NCBI GenBank assembly: GCA_003220615.1
Contig: QHTB01000140.1
Location: 1-63,282, forward strand
Reading direction: 5' to 3'
DNA: 63,282 bases
Source of the DNA: Candidatus Rokuibacteriota bacterium
Lineage (GTDB): Bacteria; Methylomirabilota; Methylomirabilia; Rokubacteriales; CSP1-6
Part shown: piece by piece, positions 40,901 to 50,061 of the stretch
How the letters are laid out: each line of letters opens with the position of its first letter
Numbering within the stretch: position 1 is the stretch's first letter
The notes under the pieces: generated by a model
Databases searched by the model: none
What the model was told of the DNA's origin: nothing
Seen by the model: only the letters and a program-made list of their open reading frames with translations
Program-made: the position numbers and the translations under genes

Positions 40901-41436
40901 GCGCGGGCGCGCGGGTGCTGCTGTTCGGTCAGGTGGCGGCCTTGAAGGAGACGGCGACCAAGAGCGGCAGCCGCATGGCGTTCGTCACGCTCGAAGACAT
41001 GGTCGGTACCGTCGAGGTCACCGTCTTCCCCGAGCCCTTCAAGGCGGCGGCCGAGCACCTGCGGGGACGGCAACCCGTGCTCGTGCGCGGCCGGATCGAC
41101 GACGCCGACAAGGGGCGCGTAGTGCTCGCCGACGACATCCGCCCGCTCGAGGCGGCGCTGGCCGCCGACGGCCGGGGGGCGGTGAAGTCGAGCAGCGAAC
41201 CAAACGCCGTGCGCGTACGGATTCGCCCGGCCGGTGACCCTCGAGAGTCTATCGCCGCGCTCAGGACGATCTGCGGGAATCACCCCGGTCCCGTGCCCGT
41301 CTTCGTCCATCTGCTCCTGCCCGCGCAGGAGGTCGTCGTACGGACACGCGGCCTCGCCGTCGACGCCGCTCCCGACCTGGTGGCCGAGCTGAACGAGCGC
41401 TTTGGCGACGGCGCCGTGACCGTGGACCATGCCTGA
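37966..41436 (+). CDS. dnaE: DNA polymerase III subunit alpha
   Basis: DnaE is the replicative polymerase. At 1156 residues it is a standard DnaE1-type protein. It has an N-terminal PHP domain ([24 protein letters not shown]), the polymerase core with metal-binding Asp402 and Asp404 (PDMDIDF) and [33 protein letters not shown], tandem helix-hairpin-helix, and an OB-fold ([18 protein letters not shown]). The PHP metal ligands look largely intact, so proofreading or pyrophosphatase activity in cis is possible. The last eight bases overlap accA. Confidence 0.98.
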   Translation: MQHSDFVHLHVHSEYSLLDGAAQLEKLVAKAKELKFPAIALTDHGNLFGAIDFYQAAQKGGIKPIVGCELYVAPRGRKERGGEDGGYEGANHLTVLVRNLTGYKNLIKLVSKAYLEGFYYKPRVDKELLAQHADGLLVLSGCLNSEVSRLISAGDHDRAREAAGWHQEVFGKDHYFMEVQAHGLDEQTKVTAETLKLAQAIGAPIAGTNDSHYLEAGHGRAHEALLCIQTGSTLLDPKRWRFSTEEFYVKSADEMARVFAEIPDACRNTLAVAERCNLTLEFGSFHLPRYVVPENHTLESYLEHVARDGLKRRYGANPGDAIEERFAHELRIIEKMGFAGYFLVVWDFIHYARERGIAVGPGRGSSAGSLVAYCLGITNVDPIRYGLLFERFLNPERISMPDMDIDFADDRRDEVIRYVAEKYGHDRVAHIITFGTLGAKAAIRDVGRVLGMTYADVDRIAKLVPAFPLNITLDDAYQKSPPLAEMVKTQTNVKELWDIARTLEGCTRHASVHASAVVISDDALDEHIPLYKDPKRPELITGFAMGPIEKLGLLKMDFLGLRTLTVLANTVALIRDSRGVAIDLDTLPLDDAKTYALLTDARTFGVFQLESGGMRDALRGLKPSSLEDVIAMVSLYRPGPMELIPDFIARKHGRAKITYEHPAMQKFTQGTYGIMVYQEQIMQIASEMAGFTMGEADTLRRAMGKKDRELMAKQRDKFLAGCAEKGTAAAKAERVWELMEKFAGYGFNKSHAAAYALVAYQTAYFKANYPVEFMAALLTSEMGDTDKIVKYIDECRAMDLRVQPPDVNVSAVQFSVAGDTIRFGLAAIKNVGEAAMESILATRKQDGPFKSLEDFCARVDLRLVNRRVLESLIKAGAFDSLGLPRAHLMAGVDTALETGQRQQREKAEGQASFFDLLPTPVAAPKAEPIALVAEWDSDQRLEFEKEVLGFYISGHPLARYASMVESFGITSTSEIAAKSAGARVLLFGQVAALKETATKSGSRMAFVTLEDMVGTVEVTVFPEPFKAAAEHLRGRQPVLVRGRIDDADKGRVVLADDIRPLEAALAADGRGAVKSSSEPNAVRVRIRPAGDPRESIAALRTICGNHPGPVPVFVHLLLPAQEVVVRTRGLAVDAAPDLVAELNERFGDGAVTVDHA

Positions 41437-42391
41437 GACGCTCGAGTTCGAACAGCCGCTCCTCGAGCTTGAGACGCGCATCGCCGAGCTGCAGGCACTC
41501 GACGATCCGGCCCAGCGCGAAGAGATCGGAAAGCTCGAGGAGCGGCTCCAGCGTCTGCGCCAGAAGGTGTTCTCCAGCCTCACCGCGTGGCAGACCACCC
41601 AGCTCGCGCGCCATTCCCGCCGCCCGCACACGCGTGACTTCTGCAAGCTGCTGTTCGAGGACTTCCTCGAGCTCCACGGCGACCGGCTCTTCGGCGACGA
41701 TCCGGCGATCGTGGCCGGCCTCGCCCGCTTCGAGGACCAGAGCGTGGTGGTCATCGGGCACCAGAAGGGGCGGGAGACGCGCGAGAAGATCACGCGGAAC
41801 TTCGGGATGCCGCATCCCGAGGGCTACCGGAAGGCGCTGCGCCTGATGCAGCTCGCCGACAAGTTCCGCAAGCCGATCATCACCTTCATCGACACGCCGG
41901 GCGCCTACCCCGGCATCGGCGCCGAGGAACGCGGCCAGGCCGAGGCCATCGCCCGCAACCTGCGAGAGATGTCGGCGCTGCGCGTGCCCGTCGTGGCCGT
42001 GGTGACCGGCGAGGGCGGCAGTGGCGGCGCGCTCGCTATCGGCGTGGGGAACCGCGTTCTCATGCTGCGCTACGCGGTGTACTCGGTGATCTCGCCGGAA
42101 GGCTGCGCGGCGATCCTGTGGGGCGATGCGGCCAAGGCGGCCGAGGCGGCGGAGATCATGAAGATCACCGCGACCGATCTGCAGAAGCTCGGCGTGATCG
42201 ACGAGGTCGTGCCCGAGCCGGCCGGCGGAGCACACCGCGACTGGGACGTCACCGCGCTCAATCTCAAGGCCGTGCTGGCGGACCACCTGCGGTCTCTGCG
42301 AGGTAAGACCGAGGACGCGCTCGTCAACGAGCGCCACGAGCGGTTCCGGCGCATCGGCGCCTTCGAGGAGGAGTTCCGGCCTAGTTCTTGA
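41429..42391 (+). CDS. accA: Acetyl-CoA carboxylase carboxyltransferase subunit alpha
   Basis: AccA pairs with AccD to transfer CO2 from biotin to acetyl-CoA, giving malonyl-CoA for fatty acid synthesis. The 320-residue protein starts [14 protein letters not shown] and contains [34 protein letters not shown] and [20 protein letters not shown]. dnaE-accA adjacency is common in bacteria. The 3' end overlaps the convergent regulator gene by eleven bases. Confidence 0.98.
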   Translation: MPETLEFEQPLLELETRIAELQALDDPAQREEIGKLEERLQRLRQKVFSSLTAWQTTQLARHSRRPHTRDFCKLLFEDFLELHGDRLFGDDPAIVAGLARFEDQSVVVIGHQKGRETREKITRNFGMPHPEGYRKALRLMQLADKFRKPIITFIDTPGAYPGIGAEERGQAEAIARNLREMSALRVPVVAVVTGEGGSGGALAIGVGNRVLMLRYAVYSVISPEGCAAILWGDAAKAAEAAEIMKITATDLQKLGVIDEVVPEPAGGAHRDWDVTALNLKAVLADHLRSLRGKTEDALVNERHERFRRIGAFEEEFRPSS

Positions 42392-43373
42392 GGACGGCCG
42401 CCGCCACGTCCTCGTCGGTGACGAGCACGTTGCAGAAGCGGCCGAGCAGGGCGCCCCGCACCGCCGTCACTTTGGCCTTGCCGCCGGCCACGGCGATCAC
42501 CGTCCGATCCTCCTGCCGGCTCAGCTCGCGCAGGCGGTCGCCATCGACGGCGAGCATGCGACGCATGAGCACGCGCAGCTCCGGGTGGTCCACCAGGTGG
42601 CCCTCGACGTCGAACGGCTGGTAGTTGATCTCGCCGACCACGCCCAGCTCACGGAGCCGTCGAACGCTCACGCCGTAGGTCTCGGCCAGCGAGCAGAAGC
42701 CCGGCGTCTGCTCGGCGATCTGGCCGATGCCGACGAGCACCATGTCCACCGAGCGCGCGGCCTCGTAGATCTTCCGGACCTCCGGATCACGGAGCAGGCG
42801 CCGTCGCTCGCGCTCGATGTCGCGCAGGGAGACGAGGTGCTGGACGGGCAGGGCGTAGGCGGTGACGTGGGGCCGGTACTTGGCGGCCATCATCCCGACC
42901 AGCGTGTTGGGCGAGATGTCGACGAGCTTGAGCGTGCTCTCGCCCGACAGGGGGTAGAGCGCGAGATCGCGGAAGCGGCGCTCGTGCAGCGCGCGAATCG
43001 TCTGATAGAGGGTGAAGCCGCAGGAGATGCCGATGCACAGGCCGTTGTCGACAACCTTCTCGACGTAGGCGGCGGCGGCCAGACCCAGCTCTTCGCGGAC
43101 GTCGGCCCGCCCGCCGGCGCGGACCACGACGGCGTCGCGCAAGCCGAACCGCTCGGCCAGCGCGGTTTCGAGCTCGGGCGTGCGGGGCAGGTCGAGCTCC
43201 ACGCGGACCAGGCCCTCGTCCATGGCCCGCTTGAGCAGACGCGACACGGTGGCCGCCGACACGCCGAGCGCGACCGCGATGTCCTTCTGGCTGCGGCCCT
43301 GCCGGTAATAGAGCTCCAGGCACTGCACCATGAGCCTGAGCTCCCCGCCGTGACGTTCAGAAAGTAATTTCAT
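42381..43373 (-). CDS. SorC/CggR-family sugar-binding transcriptional regulator
   Basis: The 330-residue protein has an N-terminal helix-turn-helix ([28 protein letters not shown]) and a C-terminal SorC sugar-phosphate-binding domain ([47 protein letters not shown]). Family members such as Bacillus CggR respond to phosphorylated sugars. CggR binds fructose-1,6-bisphosphate. The gene is divergent from fructose-1,6-bisphosphate aldolase/phosphatase with a 96-base shared region, so it likely controls that enzyme in response to its own substrate. This is inference from position and family. The ATG at 43373 lacks a strong ribosome site. Confidence 0.88.
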   Translation of the reverse strand: MKLLSERHGGELRLMVQCLELYYRQGRSQKDIAVALGVSAATVSRLLKRAMDEGLVRVELDLPRTPELETALAERFGLRDAVVVRAGGRADVREELGLAAAAYVEKVVDNGLCIGISCGFTLYQTIRALHERRFRDLALYPLSGESTLKLVDISPNTLVGMMAAKYRPHVTAYALPVQHLVSLRDIERERRRLLRDPEVRKIYEAARSVDMVLVGIGQIAEQTPGFCSLAETYGVSVRRLRELGVVGEINYQPFDVEGHLVDHPELRVLMRRMLAVDGDRLRELSRQEDRTVIAVAGGKAKVTAVRGALLGRFCNVLVTDEDVAAAVLKN

Positions 43374-43390
43374 GACCGTAAATATCTTGC

Positions 43391-43430
43391 TTGACGGCCC
43401 CAGTGTACGCCGTTAGACTCCGACTGTCGG
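43391..43430 (+). promoter_or_regulatory. Sigma-70 promoter with palindrome at the start site, upstream of FBPA/P
   Basis: TTGACG (43391-43396), 17 bases and TAGACT (43414-43419) form a good promoter. Directly after it the palindrome CCGACTGTCGG (43420-43430) covers the expected transcription start and is followed by seven T residues. A palindrome at +1 is a natural position for a repressor operator, here plausibly for the divergent SorC-family regulator. Confidence 0.65.
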
Positions 43431-43469
43431 ATTTTTTTACAGCGGCTGACGAGGCGAAGGGAGGCGTGC

Positions 43470-44978
43470 ATGGCAGCCAAGCGCTACGGCCCCGTTGACG
43501 GGAAATCCCGCCCCGGGCTCGCCGACTACCACCAGTCCAAGGACGAACTGGCCGGGCTTCCCCAGACGGTGGCGGAGAAGATCCCCGTCACCAATACCCC
43601 GAACATCTTCTCCTACAAGGCCTACGTCTTCGCCAAGAACCCCGCGCTCGTCCAACGCTTCATCAAGGCCACCAAAGCCGACGTGGGCGGGGTCGGCGGC
43701 CACGTCGTGGCGGCCGACGAAGTGAAGTCGATCATGGCCAAGTTCGTCCTCGACAACAATGGCTACCGCGGCGAGCCGATCTTCACCTCGTTCATTGTCA
43801 CGCACACCGGCGACGACGTCGCCGTCACCGGCATCATGTCCGAGGCGACGCCGATGAGCGTGGTGGACGAGCTCATGTGGGACGCCCTGCAGGAGGGCGC
43901 CAGCAAAGCGGCCGAGCTCGGACTCTATGGTCCCGGCCAGGACCTGGTGGCCGACGCCTTCACCGGGAATCTGCGCGGAGCGGGCCCGGCCACCGTGGCC
44001 TTGCCGTTCCCGGTGCGCAAGGACAACGCCTCCCAGACCGTGCTGGTGTCGTTCGCCGACAAGACCGAGCCGATGGCGTTCAACTACTACGCCACCGGGG
44101 CCTACATGCTGCCCCGCTTCAACACCGGCCTCATCATCGCCGCCTCCAAGATGAAGCGCGGTTACATCATGGACATCGTCGACCTCGACACCAAGGCGCA
44201 GGCGATCGAGGCGGGTGCCCATCCGCGCGATCAGAAGGCCCTCGACGGCAAGATGGAAGAGCTGGCCAAGGGACTTCAAGAGAAGGTGATCCGCTTGCGC
44301 TCGCCCGAGGACCTCTACGACATCGAGGGACTCACGCGGTCGTCCCGCTTCGTCATCGCGCGGATCTGGTCGCGGGACGACAAGGGCGAGGCGGATCAGC
44401 TCGGCTACGTCGTCTCGGCCGAACGGCTGCACAACATCAAGACGAAGAAGGGCTTCACCTACGGGGGCAAGGACGATCCGGTGCTGCTCGCCTTCGCCCA
44501 GGGCGACTGGCCGGCGCCGGGCGAGATCACGTCGCCGTGGGCCTCGTGCCCGATGGTGGCCGGCGACTGCCGCGGCAGCCACAACCTGCACATTCTCCCG
44601 ATGCCGATCAACTCGCAGACCTCGTACTGGTCGGGTCCGATCCTGTCGGCCATCACGCTGTCGTGCAACATCCACACGGGCCGCATCGGGGCCATCTCCG
44701 ATCAGTTCGCGCTCGGCACGCCCTGGGATCAGGTCCGCAAGCAGGCCGGCGAGCTGGCCATCCAGTTCAGGCTCGCTCACGGCGTCAAGCAGCCGGCGAC
44801 GCTGCACGAGGACGAGCTCGAGTACCAGGAGGGCTGGAAGGAGCGGCGCGCGCGCCTCGAGCGCCAGTTCCGGGTCTCGCCCCCGCTCATGTTCGGCAAC
44901 GGAAACGGCAACGGTCACCAGGGCGCTCGCGCGGCGAAGGCCGGCCGGGGCGCCGGTCGAGCGGACGAGATCGATTGA
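43470..44978 (+). CDS. Fructose-1,6-bisphosphate aldolase/phosphatase (extended form)
   Basis: This bifunctional gluconeogenic enzyme condenses triose phosphates to fructose-1,6-bisphosphate and dephosphorylates it to fructose-6-phosphate. It is typical of archaea and deep-branching bacteria. Conserved blocks include KADVGGVGGH (metal site), TGDDVAVTGIM, LYGPGQDLVADAFTGNLRG, SFADKTEPMAFN and FNTGLIIAASKM. The catalytic pair is in TYGGKDDP: Tyr331 and Schiff-base Lys334, matching Tyr229 and Lys232 of characterised archaeal enzymes. The protein has 502 residues instead of about 365-400. The extra length is an N-terminal extension of about 65 residues, smaller insertions and a Gly/Asn/Ala-rich tail. 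ATG 43470 follows AAGGGAGG. Confidence 0.92.
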   Translation: MAAKRYGPVDGKSRPGLADYHQSKDELAGLPQTVAEKIPVTNTPNIFSYKAYVFAKNPALVQRFIKATKADVGGVGGHVVAADEVKSIMAKFVLDNNGYRGEPIFTSFIVTHTGDDVAVTGIMSEATPMSVVDELMWDALQEGASKAAELGLYGPGQDLVADAFTGNLRGAGPATVALPFPVRKDNASQTVLVSFADKTEPMAFNYYATGAYMLPRFNTGLIIAASKMKRGYIMDIVDLDTKAQAIEAGAHPRDQKALDGKMEELAKGLQEKVIRLRSPEDLYDIEGLTRSSRFVIARIWSRDDKGEADQLGYVVSAERLHNIKTKKGFTYGGKDDPVLLAFAQGDWPAPGEITSPWASCPMVAGDCRGSHNLHILPMPINSQTSYWSGPILSAITLSCNIHTGRIGAISDQFALGTPWDQVRKQAGELAIQFRLAHGVKQPATLHEDELEYQEGWKERRARLERQFRVSPPLMFGNGNGNGHQGARAAKAGRGAGRADEID

Positions 44979-45014
44979 TCTGACCTGACCGGAACCGGAT
45001 TCACCGTTCACGAC

Positions 45015-45050
45015 ACGGAGGGGTCGCGAGGCCCCTCCGTTGTTGTATTG
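45015..45050 (+). terminator. Intrinsic terminator after FBPA/P
   Basis: ACGGAGGGG (45015-45023) pairs perfectly with CCCCTCCGT (45032-45040) around an eight-base loop, followed by the T-rich TGTTGTATTG. It lies 37 bases after the FBPA/P stop and closes that single-gene unit. Confidence 0.85.
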
Positions 45051-45108
45051 GCCGCCCGATGGTGCTCGTCCTCCACGCATTCCGTGCGCCGAAACTCCGC
45101 GTCATGGT

Positions 45109-45137
45109 TTGACTTGCCAGGGGGTGGGTGCTACGGT
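45109..45137 (+). promoter_or_regulatory. Candidate sigma-70 promoter for miaB
   Basis: TTGACT (45109-45114) is followed after 17 bases by TACGGT (45132-45137). The start codon is 27 bases further on. The -35 element is good and the -10 moderate. Confidence 0.5.
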
Positions 45138-45163
45138 CGAAGCAACATCGAGCCCTGATACTC

Positions 45164-46504
45164 ATGGCAAAGCTCCACCTGATCACGTACGGCTGTCAGA
45201 TGAACGAGTACGACTCCGAGCGTGTCGCGGGTCTGCTCAAGGCGGACGACTACGAGCTGACCGACAGCGAGCACGACGCCGACCTCATCCTCCTCAACAC
45301 CTGCGCGATCCGCGAGAAGGCCGAGGACAAGGTGTTCTCGAAGCTCGGCGAGCTCCGGGCGCTGAAGCGCGCGCGCCCCCACGTGATGGTCGGGGTGATG
45401 GGCTGCATGGCGCAGCTCCACAAGAACGAGATCCTGAGACGTGCCCCGGGTGTCGACCTCGTGTTCGGCTCACCGGCGATCGCACGAGTCGGCGAACTGG
45501 TCGCGCGCGCGCGCCGCGAGCGGCCCGTGCTGGAGACCGGCGAAGCGCCGCTGGTGAAGATCACGGCCCGGCCCGACGGCGCCTCGCGCCTGAAGTCCTT
45601 CGTGACCGTGATGGAGGGTTGCGAGAAACACTGCACGTTCTGCGTCGTTCCCGTGACGCGGGGCCGGCAGCGCAGCCACACGCCCGCCTCGGTGCTCGAC
45701 GAGATCGAGCGGCTGGTCGCCGACGGGTGCCGTGAGGTGACGCTCCTGGGCCAGACCGTCGAGATGTACGGCCGGGACCTCGACCCGCCCACCGATCTCG
45801 CCGCGCTCTTGAGGGCGGTGAACGACGTGGAGGGCATCGCTCGCATTCGCTTCACGACCTCCAATCCGTTCAACTTCACGTCGCGACTCATCGCCGCGAT
45901 CCGGGACCTGCCCAAGGTCTGCGAGTACGTGCACCTGCCGCTCCAGTCGGGCTCCAACCGGGTGCTGGAACGGATGAACCGCGGCTACACGCGCGAGCGC
46001 TATCTCGATCTCATCGCCGAGCTGCGTGAGGCTGTGCCGGACGTCGCGCTCTCCACCGATCTCATCGTCGGCTTCCCGGGTGAGACCGACGCCGACTTCG
46101 AGGCCACGCTGGAGACGGTCGACCGCGTCGGGTACGACAATGTGTTCGTCTTCCGCTACTCGCCGCGCCCCGGCACGCCGGCCGCCACCATGCCGGATCA
46201 GGTGCCGTTGGCCGTGAAGGCGGACCGCAACAGCCGCGTGCTGGCCGTCACTGGCCGGTCGGCCACCACTCGTGGCGCACGGCTCGCTGGGCAGACAGTC
46301 GACGTCCTGGTCGATGGCCGCGCGAAGAAGAACGGCGAGGAGCTCTGCGGCCGCACCCGCTGCAACCGCGTCGTCAATTTCGAGGCGGCGGCCGGCGTGG
46401 CCATCGGCGACGTCGTCGCCATTCGCATCACCGACGTGCTGCCGCACAGCCTGCGGGGGACCCTCGCTGCGCGTGTCGAGGAGGCCGTATGTTTGTCGAG
46501 ATGA
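45164..46504 (+). CDS. miaB: tRNA-2-methylthio-N6-dimethylallyladenosine synthase
   Basis: MiaB adds a methylthio group to i6A37 of tRNAs reading U-initial codons. The start is ATG 45164 (MAKLHLITYGCQMN), giving 446 residues. The N-terminal domain has the three cluster cysteines (YGCQMN, NTCAIRE, MGCMAQ). The radical-SAM motif is Cys153-Cys157-Cys160 in GCEKHCTFCVVP, followed by TRGRQRS, VTLLGQTVEMYG and IVGFPGETDADF. A C-terminal TRAM domain (LAGQTVDVLVDG) binds RNA. Methionine-derived SAM comes from metK at 23 kb. The 3' end overlaps the next gene by 16 bases. Confidence 0.96.
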   Translation: MAKLHLITYGCQMNEYDSERVAGLLKADDYELTDSEHDADLILLNTCAIREKAEDKVFSKLGELRALKRARPHVMVGVMGCMAQLHKNEILRRAPGVDLVFGSPAIARVGELVARARRERPVLETGEAPLVKITARPDGASRLKSFVTVMEGCEKHCTFCVVPVTRGRQRSHTPASVLDEIERLVADGCREVTLLGQTVEMYGRDLDPPTDLAALLRAVNDVEGIARIRFTTSNPFNFTSRLIAAIRDLPKVCEYVHLPLQSGSNRVLERMNRGYTRERYLDLIAELREAVPDVALSTDLIVGFPGETDADFEATLETVDRVGYDNVFVFRYSPRPGTPAATMPDQVPLAVKADRNSRVLAVTGRSATTRGARLAGQTVDVLVDGRAKKNGEELCGRTRCNRVVNFEAAAGVAIGDVVAIRITDVLPHSLRGTLAARVEEAVCLSR

Positions 46505-46998
46505 AGGTCCGCGGGCTGGCGCTGGATCCGCTCTCCAACATGCCGATCATCATCCTGCGCGACGAAGACGACAAGCGGTCGCTGCCGATCTGGGTTGGCA
46601 TCTTCGAGGCCAACGCCATCGCGCTCGAGCTGGAGAAGATCTCGACGCCGCGGCCGATGACGCACGACCTCATCAAGAACATCCTGGAGGCCATCGAGGC
46701 CCGCGTCGTCAAGGTGGCCGTGACCGACCTCAAGGAGAACACGTTCTTCGCCGTGCTCCACCTTCAGGTCGCGGGCGCCGAGTACCAGGTGGACTCACGG
46801 CCCTCCGACGCGATCGCGCTCGCGCTGCGCGTGGGCGCGCCCATCTACGTCGACGAGGACGTCGTGCGCAAGGCCAAGACCCTCGACGTGGCCACGCCCA
46901 AGGAAGCCGACACGCTCAAGGCCGACGACCCCGAGCGCGTGCGCGAGTGGCTGGGCAGCATCAAGCCGGAGGACTTCGAGAAGTTCAACAAGGCCTGA
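46489..46998 (+). CDS. Bifunctional nuclease (BFN, DUF151) family protein
   Basis: The 169-residue protein is a DUF151/BFN domain protein. Motifs are VRGLALDPLSNMPIIIL, LPIWVGIFEANAIALELE, RPMTHDLIKNIL, ENTFFAVLHL and VDSRPSDAIALALR, all classic for the family. Thermotoga and plant members show nuclease activity, but the physiological role in bacteria is unclear. miaB-bfn adjacency recurs in several bacterial phyla. The ATG lies inside the miaB end. Confidence 0.92.
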   Translation: MFVEMKVRGLALDPLSNMPIIILRDEDDKRSLPIWVGIFEANAIALELEKISTPRPMTHDLIKNILEAIEARVVKVAVTDLKENTFFAVLHLQVAGAEYQVDSRPSDAIALALRVGAPIYVDEDVVRKAKTLDVATPKEADTLKADDPERVREWLGSIKPEDFEKFNKA

Positions 46999-47015
46999 CG
47001 GGCGGGCCGCCGACG

Positions 47016-48176
47016 GTGCGCGTCGCGCTGGTCACCAACAACTACCTGCCGTTCTGCGGGGGCGTCACGACGTCGGTCGAAACGCTGCGCCGCGGCCTCG
47101 AAGTCCGTGGCCACGAGGCGTGGGTCCTGGCGCCTCGCTTCCGCACTGAAACCGCCGACGGCCCCCGCGTCATCCGGTATCCGTCGATTCCGGCGGCCAC
47201 CTATCCCGAGTTCGCCCTCGCCGTGCCGTTCGCCCCGCGCATCACCCGGCGAGTGCGCCGGCTCGAGGTGGACGTCTTTCACAGCCACCATCCGTTCCTG
47301 CTCGGCCCGGCGGCGCGTCGCCTCGCGCGCCAGCAGCGCCGCCCACTCGTCTTCACCTATCACACGCGCTACGACAAGTACGCCCACTACGTCCCGTTCC
47401 GGCGCAGCGTCGTGGAGGGCCTCGCGGTGCGACTCAGCACGCGCTTCGCCGCGGGGGCCGATGCCGTCATCGCCCCATCCTGCGTCATCCGTGACGAGCT
47501 GATCACGCGCGGCGTGCGCACGCCGATCGCGGTGGTGCCAACGGGCGTGGACCTCGTGCGCTTCCAGCCCGGCGACGTGGGGGCCGCGCGCCGACAGCTC
47601 GGCCTCGACCCGCGCGACATGATCGTGCTCTACGTGGGCCGCCTCGATCGCGAGAAGAGCGTGGACCTGATCCTGCTCGCCTTCGAGCGCGTCGCCGGCA
47701 CGGTGTCGCGGGCGCGGCTGGTCCTGGTCGGCGACGGCACCCAGCGTGAGGAGCTTCGGCGGCGCGCCGCGCGATCGGCGGTGAGCGAGCGCGTGACGTT
47801 CCTGGGCGTCCGTCCTCACGACACGCTGCCGACCTGCTACCAGGCGGCCGATCTCTTCGTCTTCGCCTCCGAAACGGAGACGCAGGGCCTCGTGCTGGCC
47901 GAAGCGGCGGCCTGCGGCCTGCCCGCCGTGGCCGTGGCGGCGCCCGGCTGCAACGAGGTCGTCCGCGACGGAGAGACGGGCGTCCTCACCAAGGGCGATC
48001 CCGGCGGCCTGGCCGAGGCGGTGATCGGTCTCCTCGTCGACGTCGAGCGCCGCCGCGTGATGGGCGCGCGGGCGCGCGAGGTGGCCGAGAGCGAGTTCGA
48101 CGTGCGCCTCCAGATCGACCGCACGCTGGCGGTCTACGAACGAGCGCGCTCGCGCCTCGTGGGACGCCGGCGGTGA
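47016..48176 (+). CDS. GT4-family glycosyltransferase
   Basis: The 386-residue enzyme has the two-Rossmann GT-B fold of family 4. The N-terminal domain begins VALVTNNYLPFCGGVTTSVETL and has DVFHSHHPFLLG and YHTRYDKYAHYVP. The C-terminal donor domain has VPTGVDLVRFQ, LYVGRLDREKSVDLIL and ETQGLVLAEAAACGLP with the catalytic Glu pair region. The acceptor-binding pattern HSHHPFLLG resembles diacylglycerol glucosyltransferases, so a glycolipid product is plausible but unproven. GTG 47016 is the start; the stop overlaps the next gene. Confidence 0.88.
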   Translation: MRVALVTNNYLPFCGGVTTSVETLRRGLEVRGHEAWVLAPRFRTETADGPRVIRYPSIPAATYPEFALAVPFAPRITRRVRRLEVDVFHSHHPFLLGPAARRLARQQRRPLVFTYHTRYDKYAHYVPFRRSVVEGLAVRLSTRFAAGADAVIAPSCVIRDELITRGVRTPIAVVPTGVDLVRFQPGDVGAARRQLGLDPRDMIVLYVGRLDREKSVDLILLAFERVAGTVSRARLVLVGDGTQREELRRRAARSAVSERVTFLGVRPHDTLPTCYQAADLFVFASETETQGLVLAEAAACGLPAVAVAAPGCNEVVRDGETGVLTKGDPGGLAEAVIGLLVDVERRRVMGARAREVAESEFDVRLQIDRTLAVYERARSRLVGRRR

Positions 48177-48439
48177 GCGCCGACGGTACTCCGGACGGCG
48201 CGCCGCCGCGACGGATCCTCGTCCGCCTGCGCGACGAGTGGGCGGGCGAGCGCGGGTTGTTCGCGAGTGATCCGCGCGTGCGCACGCTGCGGCGCGTGCT
48301 CGTGAGCTATCCCGAGGTCCGGCACATCCTGCCCGACATCATCAGCCTCGAAGGCGTGGTCGATGCTCGCGTCGTCGACACGATGACCCAGTTCCTCCAG
48401 CGCCAGCAGTGGCTGGTGAAGTCCGTCGACTTCGAGTGA
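48173..48439 (+). CDS. Small protein of unknown function
   Basis: An 88-residue soluble protein starts at GTG 48173, overlapping the glycosyltransferase stop (GTGA). It has a disordered start and a folded-looking segment (RILVRLRDEWAGERGLF, YPEVRHILPDIISLEG, TQFLQRQQWLVKSVDF). I recognise no family. Its tight coupling on both sides and ordinary codon use support a real gene. Confidence 0.65.
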   Translation: MSADGTPDGAPPRRILVRLRDEWAGERGLFASDPRVRTLRRVLVSYPEVRHILPDIISLEGVVDARVVDTMTQFLQRQQWLVKSVDFE

Positions 48440-48741
48440 GCGGCCGAACCGGCGAGAGCCTGCGGCGCACCGAGGCCGAAATCGCGGCCGAGAAGGCCGC
48501 CACCCTCGGCCGGGCCGGTGAACGTCTGGAGGAGGCGCTTCGGCTCGCCCGCGCGGCCCTCGCCCGGCTCGACGCCGCCGACGGCTCGGAGGAACGCCGG
48601 CAGCGTCTGGCCGAGTACGAGCGGGTGCGCGAGCGAGCGGCCCACGAACGCCTGATCCTCATCATCCAGCGCGAGGCCGTCGGGCTGCGCCAGCATCGCG
48701 TCGTCGATCAGCAATTCCCGGAGCCGCCGCGGCGGTCGTGA
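48436..48741 (+). CDS. Small coiled-coil protein of unknown function
   Basis: GTG 48436 overlaps the previous stop (GTGA) and gives a 101-residue protein. Nearly all of it is Ala/Arg/Glu-rich helix, likely a coiled coil (ESLRRTEAEIAAEKAATLG, RRQRLAEYERVRERAAHERL). No motif is recognisable. It ends twelve bases before paaK. Confidence 0.6.
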   Translation: MSGRTGESLRRTEAEIAAEKAATLGRAGERLEEALRLARAALARLDAADGSEERRQRLAEYERVRERAAHERLILIIQREAVGLRQHRVVDQQFPEPPRRS

Positions 48742-48752
48742 CGGCCTGATCG

Positions 48753-50048
48753 ATGATCTGGAATCCGCGTGCCGAGGCCCAGTCGCCGGGTGACCGGGCC
48801 GCGCTCCAGCTCGCACGGCTCAAGGAGACGCTCGCGTGGGCGATCGGCCGCGTGCCGTTCTACTGGGAACGTCTGGGGGCCGCGCGCGTCGAGCGGCTCG
48901 ACGACCTCGCCCGCCTGCCGTTCACGCGAAAGAGCGATCTGCGCGAGCACTATCCGTTCGGCCTCTTCGCGGTGCCGCGCGAGGAGATCGTCCGCATCCA
49001 CGCCTCGTCCGGGACCAAGGGCAAGCCGACGGTGGTCGCCTACACGGCCGGCGACATGGAGGTCTGGCGCGAGGTCATGGCGCGCACGATCGTGGCCGCT
49101 GGCGGCCGCCGTGGCGATCTGTTGCAGAACGCCTTCGGGTACGGGCTCTTCACGGGCGGCCTCGGCTTCCACCAGGCGGCCGAGCTGATCGGCATGACCG
49201 TGGTCCCGGCCTCGTCCGGCAACACCGCGCGTCAGTGCCTGCTCCTGCGTGACTTCAAGCCGGCGGCACTGTGCGCGACGCCGTCCTTCGCCCTCCACAT
49301 CGCCGAGACGCTGGCCGAGCAGGGGAGCAAGCCGGAGCAACTCGGACTCCGCTACGGGATGTTCGGCGCTGAGCCCTGGACCGACGGCGTTCGCCGCGCG
49401 CTCGAGGCGGGCCTCGGCTGCCCGGCCTACGACATCTACGGGCTCAGCGAGATCATCGGCCCCGGGGTCTCCGGCGAGTGCGAGGCGCGCGAGGGCCTGC
49501 ACATCGCCGACGACCACTTCCTGCCGGAGATCGTCGACCCGGCGACCGGCGAACCGCTGGGGGCGGGTGAGCAGGGCGAACTCGTGCTGACCACGTTGAC
49601 CAAGCGCGCGATGCCCGTCGTCCGCTATCGGACCGGCGACGTCACCACGCTCACGACGGCGCCGTGCCGTTGCGGGCGGACATCGGCGCGAATGGGCCGC
49701 CTCGTCGGCCGGGCCGACGATATGCTTATCATCAAGGGTGTGAACGTGTACCCGTCGGAGGTCGAGGGCGCCCTGCTGGGGGTGGCGGACCTCGTGCCCC
49801 AGTACCTGCTGGTCGTCGACCGGACCGCCACCCTGGCCCGCGTCGAGGTCCAGGTGGAGCCGGCGCCGGCGTTCCTGGAGCGATGCGGCAGCATCGAGCC
49901 CGATCACCCGGAAGTCGGCAAGCTCCGGGGCGAGGTGGCGGCGCGGCTGCGGGCCGCGCTGGGACTGGACGTCGAGGTCACGCTGCTCTCGCCGCGGACG
50001 ATCCCGCGCTCGGAGGGCAAGGCCGTTCGCGTGGTGGAACGAACGTGA
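48753..50048 (+). CDS. paaK: Phenylacetate--CoA ligase family enzyme
   Basis: PaaK activates phenylacetate to phenylacetyl-CoA through an adenylate. The 431-residue size and motifs match: FTRKSDLREHYPFGLFAV, ASSGTKGKPTVVAYT (phosphate loop), GYGLFTGGLGFHQAAE, YDIYGLSEIIGPGVSGEC, RYRTGDVT and IIKGVNVYPSEVE. Homologues activating other aryl acids exist, so the acid is not certain. A PaaA-like oxygenase follows 13 bases later, supporting aromatic-acid metabolism, but paaBCDE are absent here. Confidence 0.9.
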   Translation: MIWNPRAEAQSPGDRAALQLARLKETLAWAIGRVPFYWERLGAARVERLDDLARLPFTRKSDLREHYPFGLFAVPREEIVRIHASSGTKGKPTVVAYTAGDMEVWREVMARTIVAAGGRRGDLLQNAFGYGLFTGGLGFHQAAELIGMTVVPASSGNTARQCLLLRDFKPAALCATPSFALHIAETLAEQGSKPEQLGLRYGMFGAEPWTDGVRRALEAGLGCPAYDIYGLSEIIGPGVSGECEAREGLHIADDHFLPEIVDPATGEPLGAGEQGELVLTTLTKRAMPVVRYRTGDVTTLTTAPCRCGRTSARMGRLVGRADDMLIIKGVNVYPSEVEGALLGVADLVPQYLLVVDRTATLARVEVQVEPAPAFLERCGSIEPDHPEVGKLRGEVAARLRAALGLDVEVTLLSPRTIPRSEGKAVRVVERT

Positions 50049-50061
50049 CGGAGGACGAGCC

